Shown here one piece after another: positions 61,056 through 64,000 of a DNA stretch of 64,000 bases; within the stretch, counting starts at the first letter, position 1; each line of letters opens with the position of its first letter. Below the pieces are notes generated by a model. The model made no database searches and was not told the DNA's origin. It was given only the letters and a program-made list of their open reading frames with translations. This DNA comes from Kordia sp. SMS9 (lineage in GTDB: Bacteria > Bacteroidota > Bacteroidia > Flavobacteriales > Flavobacteriaceae). The stretch lies in assembly GCF_003352465.1 (NCBI RefSeq), contig NZ_CP031153.1, forward strand, positions 2,346,465-2,410,464. Direction: 5' to 3'. Made by a program: the position numbers and the translations under genes.

Positions 61056-61688
61056 ATGGCAAAAGATAGTAAGTTAATATTAGATCCATTAACGGACAAT
61101 AACCCAATCACAATTCAAGTATTGGGAATCTGCTCTGCATTGGCAATTACAGCAGAATTAGAAGCATCGATTGTAATGTCTATCTCCGTACTATTTGTAA
61201 TGGGAGTTGGAAACGTCGTAATATCTTTGATGCGAAACATCATTCCTTCAAAAATTCGAATCATTGTACAGCTAATTGTAGTGGCAACACTAGTAATTAT
61301 TGTAGATCAAGTACTAAAAGCCTATGCGTACGAATTGAGTAAAACGTTGGGAGCTTTCGTAGGTTTGATCATTACAAACTGTATCATTATGGGACGATTT
61401 GAAGCATTTGCTTTAGGAAATGGACCTTGGAGATCATTTTTAGACGGAATTGGAAACGCACTTGGTTATGCAGTTATCTTAATTATTGTAGGATTCTTTA
61501 GAGAATTGCTAGGTTCTGGAACATTATTAGGAATCCAAATACTCGGAGATCCAGTAGCAAAAACAGGATTATATGCATTTGGATATGAAAATAACGGATT
61601 CATGTTGTTATCTCCAATGGCATTAATCGTAGTAGGAATTATTATTTGGATACAACGTTCAAGAAACAGAGCTTTAATCGAAGACTAA
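61056..61688 (+). CDS. nqrD: Na+-NQR subunit D
   Basis: A 210-residue membrane subunit with six helices. With NqrE it holds a membrane 2Fe-2S centre; the matching cysteines are in VLGICSALAITAELEASIVM and ITNCIIMGRFEAFALGNGP. Further marks are DQVLKAYAYELSKTLGAFVG and GFFRELLGSGTLLG. A 76-base spacer with a repeat separates it from nqrE, unlike the other 2-4-base junctions of the operon. Confidence 0.97.
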   Translation: MAKDSKLILDPLTDNNPITIQVLGICSALAITAELEASIVMSISVLFVMGVGNVVISLMRNIIPSKIRIIVQLIVVATLVIIVDQVLKAYAYELSKTLGAFVGLIITNCIIMGRFEAFALGNGPWRSFLDGIGNALGYAVILIIVGFFRELLGSGTLLGIQILGDPVAKTGLYAFGYENNGFMLLSPMALIVVGIIIWIQRSRNRALIED

Positions 61689-61764
61689 AAAATAGTAGTG
61701 AGCTATTAGACATGAGAATTGAGACTTCTCAATACTAACAACTCAAAACTCAATACTAAAATAT
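61689..61764. repeat. ATTGAG-type repeat inserted between nqrD and nqrE
   Basis: ATTGAG-ACTT-CTCAAT forms a short hairpin, followed by AACTCAAAACTCAATACTAA. The same words occur in reverse complement at 33871-33903. All other nqr junctions are 1-4 bases. Confidence 0.6.
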
Positions 61765-62484
61765 ATGGAACATATAGAATTATTTTTCAAATCAATATTC
61801 ATAGATAACATGGTATTTGCAACGTTCTTAGGAATGTGTTCGTACTTAGCGGTATCTAAAAAAGTAACGACTGCTGTTGGATTGGGAGCTGCGGTAATCT
61901 TCGTATTAGCCATCACAGTACCGTTAAACTGGTTGCTAGACCAATACATCTTGCAACCTGGTGCTTTAACTTGGTTGGGCGCAGAATATGCTGACTACGA
62001 TTTAAGTTTCTTATCGTTTATCATGTTCATTGCAACCATTGCAACCATGGTACAATTGGTAGAAATCATTGTAGAAAAGTTCTCTCCGTCACTCTACAAC
62101 TCTTTGGGAATATTTTTACCACTAATTGCGGTAAACTGTGCCATCTTAGGAGGTTCATTATTCATGCAATCAAGAGAAATTGCTACCTTAGGATTGGCGA
62201 CTACTTATGGCGTAGGATCAGGAATTGGATGGTTCTTGGCGATCTTAGCCATCGCAGCTATTCGTGAAAAAATCAGATACTCGGATGTGCCACCACCATT
62301 AAGAGGTTTAGGAATTACCTTTATCATTACGGGATTAATGGCTATCGGATTTATGAGTTTTGGAGGCATGTTAACAGGAGGAGATGAAGCAGAAAAGCCA
62401 AAAGAAAATACGGCTCAGATCGAAACTGTAAAAGACAATAGTACTACAAAAGAAATCGCTAACAATACAAAAGTAATTAATTAG
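61765..62484 (+). CDS. nqrE: Na+-NQR subunit E
   Basis: A 239-residue membrane subunit, a homologue of NqrD with six helices in inverted topology. Cysteines for the shared 2Fe-2S centre are in [17 protein letters not shown] and [36 protein letters not shown] with [19 protein letters not shown] is typical. The last about 35 residues are a hydrophilic Lys/Glu/Asn tail ([20 protein letters not shown]) extending beyond the usual roughly 200-residue length. Confidence 0.97.
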   Translation: MEHIELFFKSIFIDNMVFATFLGMCSYLAVSKKVTTAVGLGAAVIFVLAITVPLNWLLDQYILQPGALTWLGAEYADYDLSFLSFIMFIATIATMVQLVEIIVEKFSPSLYNSLGIFLPLIAVNCAILGGSLFMQSREIATLGLATTYGVGSGIGWFLAILAIAAIREKIRYSDVPPPLRGLGITFIITGLMAIGFMSFGGMLTGGDEAEKPKENTAQIETVKDNSTTKEIANNTKVIN

Positions 62485-62485
62485 T

Positions 62486-63799
62486 ATGATGATATTACAA
62501 GCAAGTACAACAGGAACAATCGTAGCAACAGTTAGTGCCTTTTTACTAATCACATTAGTACTCGTTGCACTATTGTTATATGTAAAACAAAAACTATCAC
62601 CATCAGGACCCGTAAAAATTACGATCAATGGTGAGCGCGAAATAGAAGTTGCTTCAGGAAGTACACTTTTAACTACGTTAGGAGGCGAAAAAATATTTTT
62701 ACCATCTGCTTGTGGTGGAGGTGGAACTTGTATTCAGTGCGAATGCCACGTATTAGAAGGTGGAGGAGAAGCATTGCCAACAGAAGTGCCACACTTTACA
62801 AGAAAAGAACTAAAACACGGCGCACGTCTCGCTTGTCAAGTAAAAGTAAAGCAAGACATGAACATTACAATTCCAGAAGAAGTATTTGGAATTAAAAAGT
62901 GGGAAGCAACCGTAGTTCGTAACTACAACGTAGCATCATTCATTAAGGAATTTGTTGTTGAAATTCCAGAAGATATGGGATACAAAGCTGGTGGATATAT
63001 TCAAATTGAAATTCCTCCATGTGAGATAAAATACGAAGATATTGACATTACGGCGCATCCAGAAGAACACGAAACGCCAGACAAATTTCAGGCAGAGTGG
63101 GACAAATTTGGATTATGGCCGTTAGTGATGAAAAACAATGAGGTAGTAGAACGTGCGTATTCAATGGCTTCTTTCCCAGCAGAAGGACGCGAAATCATGT
63201 TGAATGTGCGTATTGCAACACCGCCATGGGACAGAGCTAAAAACCAATGGATGAATGTAAATCCGGGAGTAGCATCGTCGTACATCTTTGCACAAAAACC
63301 AGGAGACAAAGTAACTATTTCTGGCCCTTACGGGGAATTCTTCATTAACGAATCAGAATCAGAAATGTTATACGTTGGTGGTGGAGCAGGAATGGCGCCA
63401 ATGCGTTCACACTTATACCACTTATTCAAAACGATTAAAACTGGAAGAAAAGTAACGTATTGGTATGGAGGTCGTTCCAAGCGCGAGTTATTCTACATAG
63501 AACACTTTAGAGAATTAGAAAGAGACTTTCCAAACTTTAAATTCTACATGGCACTTTCTGAACCATTAGAAGAAGACAACTGGAAAGTGAAAACAGATAT
63601 CAATGACGAAGCAGGAGATGGTTTTGTAGGTTTCATTCACAACTGTGTAATTGATAACTACTTAAATCATCATGAAGAGCCAGAAGACATCGAATTATAC
63701 TTCTGTGGGCCACCATTAATGAACCAAGCCGTTCAAAAAATGGGAGAAGACTTCGGAATTCCAGACGAAAACATCCGATTTGATGACTTTGGAGGATAA
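62486..63799 (+). CDS. nqrF: Na+-NQR subunit F (NADH dehydrogenase subunit)
   Basis: A 437-residue subunit where electrons enter. Order: one N-terminal helix (VSAFLLITLVLVALLLYV), a 2Fe-2S ferredoxin domain with Cys76, Cys82, Cys85 and Cys117 (SACGGGGTCIQCECHVLEGG; GARLACQVKV), an FAD domain with VERAYSMASFP, and an NADH domain with YVGGGAGMAPMRSHLYHLF and ELYFCGPPLMNQAV. It is the last gene of the operon, followed by a strong terminator. The ATG at 62489 is an equal start candidate. Confidence 0.97.
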   Translation: MMILQASTTGTIVATVSAFLLITLVLVALLLYVKQKLSPSGPVKITINGEREIEVASGSTLLTTLGGEKIFLPSACGGGGTCIQCECHVLEGGGEALPTEVPHFTRKELKHGARLACQVKVKQDMNITIPEEVFGIKKWEATVVRNYNVASFIKEFVVEIPEDMGYKAGGYIQIEIPPCEIKYEDIDITAHPEEHETPDKFQAEWDKFGLWPLVMKNNEVVERAYSMASFPAEGREIMLNVRIATPPWDRAKNQWMNVNPGVASSYIFAQKPGDKVTISGPYGEFFINESESEMLYVGGGAGMAPMRSHLYHLFKTIKTGRKVTYWYGGRSKRELFYIEHFRELERDFPNFKFYMALSEPLEEDNWKVKTDINDEAGDGFVGFIHNCVIDNYLNHHEEPEDIELYFCGPPLMNQAVQKMGEDFGIPDENIRFDDFGG

Positions 63800-63820
63800 A
63801 AATCGTCCACAAACAAACAC

Positions 63821-63858
63821 AAAAAAAGGATCGCAACAACAGCGATCCTTTTTTTATA
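63821..63858 (+). terminator. Strong terminator of the nqr operon
   Basis: A perfect 14-base stem: AAAAAAAGGATCGC at 63821-63834 and its complement at 63842-63855, with a 7-base loop, 21 bases after the nqrF stop. Confidence 0.95.
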
Positions 63859-63943
63859 CCTTCATATCTACGTTTCATCGAAAAAAGGGATATAACTAAA
63901 GAATAATCTGTGTATCTTTAAGAACTAATATTACAACACTAAA

Positions 63944-64000
63944 ATGACGCGTACACTACTATTACTAGTATTTCTTTTCTCCTTTGGAAGTACAATTGCA
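63944..64000 (+). CDS. Start of an exported protein gene (3' end outside window), possibly ApbE
   Basis: Only the first 19 codons are present: MTRTLLLLVFLFSFGSTIA, a signal peptide. In many genomes the gene after nqrF encodes ApbE, the periplasmic flavin transferase that attaches FMN to NqrB and NqrC. That identity is inference from gene order; nothing in the visible codons proves it. Confidence 0.55.
   Translation, partial: MTRTLLLLVFLFSFGSTIA

Overview
The window is chromosomal DNA of a marine-type member of the Flavobacteriaceae (phylum Bacteroidota). The evidence is the AT-rich composition, the rarity of strong Shine-Dalgarno sequences, a 287-residue primary sigma factor without region 1.1, type IX secretion parts (PorT, the Plug protein, a type A sorting domain), TamL, a class II FbaA, a flavobacterial AccD without a zinc ribbon, and a complete sodium-pumping Nqr operon. 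A Kordia-like genus is my guess from general resemblance; I could not test it. I see no prophage, insertion sequence, CRISPR array, rRNA or tRNA gene.

Layout: 1-3.1 kb is a light-damage module (CRY-DASH, truncated by the window edge; an iron-sulfur photolyase; a DUF2452 protein). 3.5-9.1 kb holds small stress, regulator and envelope genes: DUF4287/DUF5655, SRPBCC plus AraC, an arylsulfotransferase-like lipoprotein, an M90 peptidase and a soluble LytS-type kinase. 9.6-16.6 kb is a four-gene surface operon: one T9SS-sorted protein and three paralogous repeat proteins with thrombospondin type 3 repeats and a shared C-terminal module. 16.7-19.2 kb has rpe, rpoD and queE on the minus strand. 19.4-23.4 kb is the most unusual metabolic cluster: an HMG-CoA reductase fused to an APH/choline-kinase-like kinase, then a CarS-like CDP-lipid synthase, a CDP-alcohol phosphatidyltransferase and a GtrA protein. 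23.5-25.9 kb has a membrane AraC regulator and two envelope proteins.

25.9-33.6 kb is mainly housekeeping: pnp, rpsO, a lipoprotein, a RhiA-like protein, accD, a small membrane protein and fbaA. 34.0-39.6 kb holds tamL, a SpoU methyltransferase, a four-unit array of paired REP-like hairpins, porT and the ubiquinone/menaquinone methyltransferase gene. 39.9-42.7 kb is trkA-trkH. 42.8-47.1 kb has two small membrane proteins, an aminotransferase, a desaturase and rsmG. 47.2-51.0 kb has a DUF6029 porin-like protein, a TlpA thioredoxin and an Omp28-like lipoprotein. At 51.2 kb lies a 50-codon gene for a double-glycine-leader peptide precursor (RiPP/lanthipeptide type). 51.5-57.5 kb has pruA, a membrane protein, a regulator, apaG and the T9SS plug gene. 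57.7-63.8 kb is nqrABCDEF, followed by the start of a gene with a signal peptide.

Most transcription units end in clear hairpin terminators. Spacers between convergent genes collect small dispersed repeats of at least four kinds: GAGTG/GTATCGA hairpins, post-stop repeats, a CTTATACC-ended element and ATTGAG repeats.
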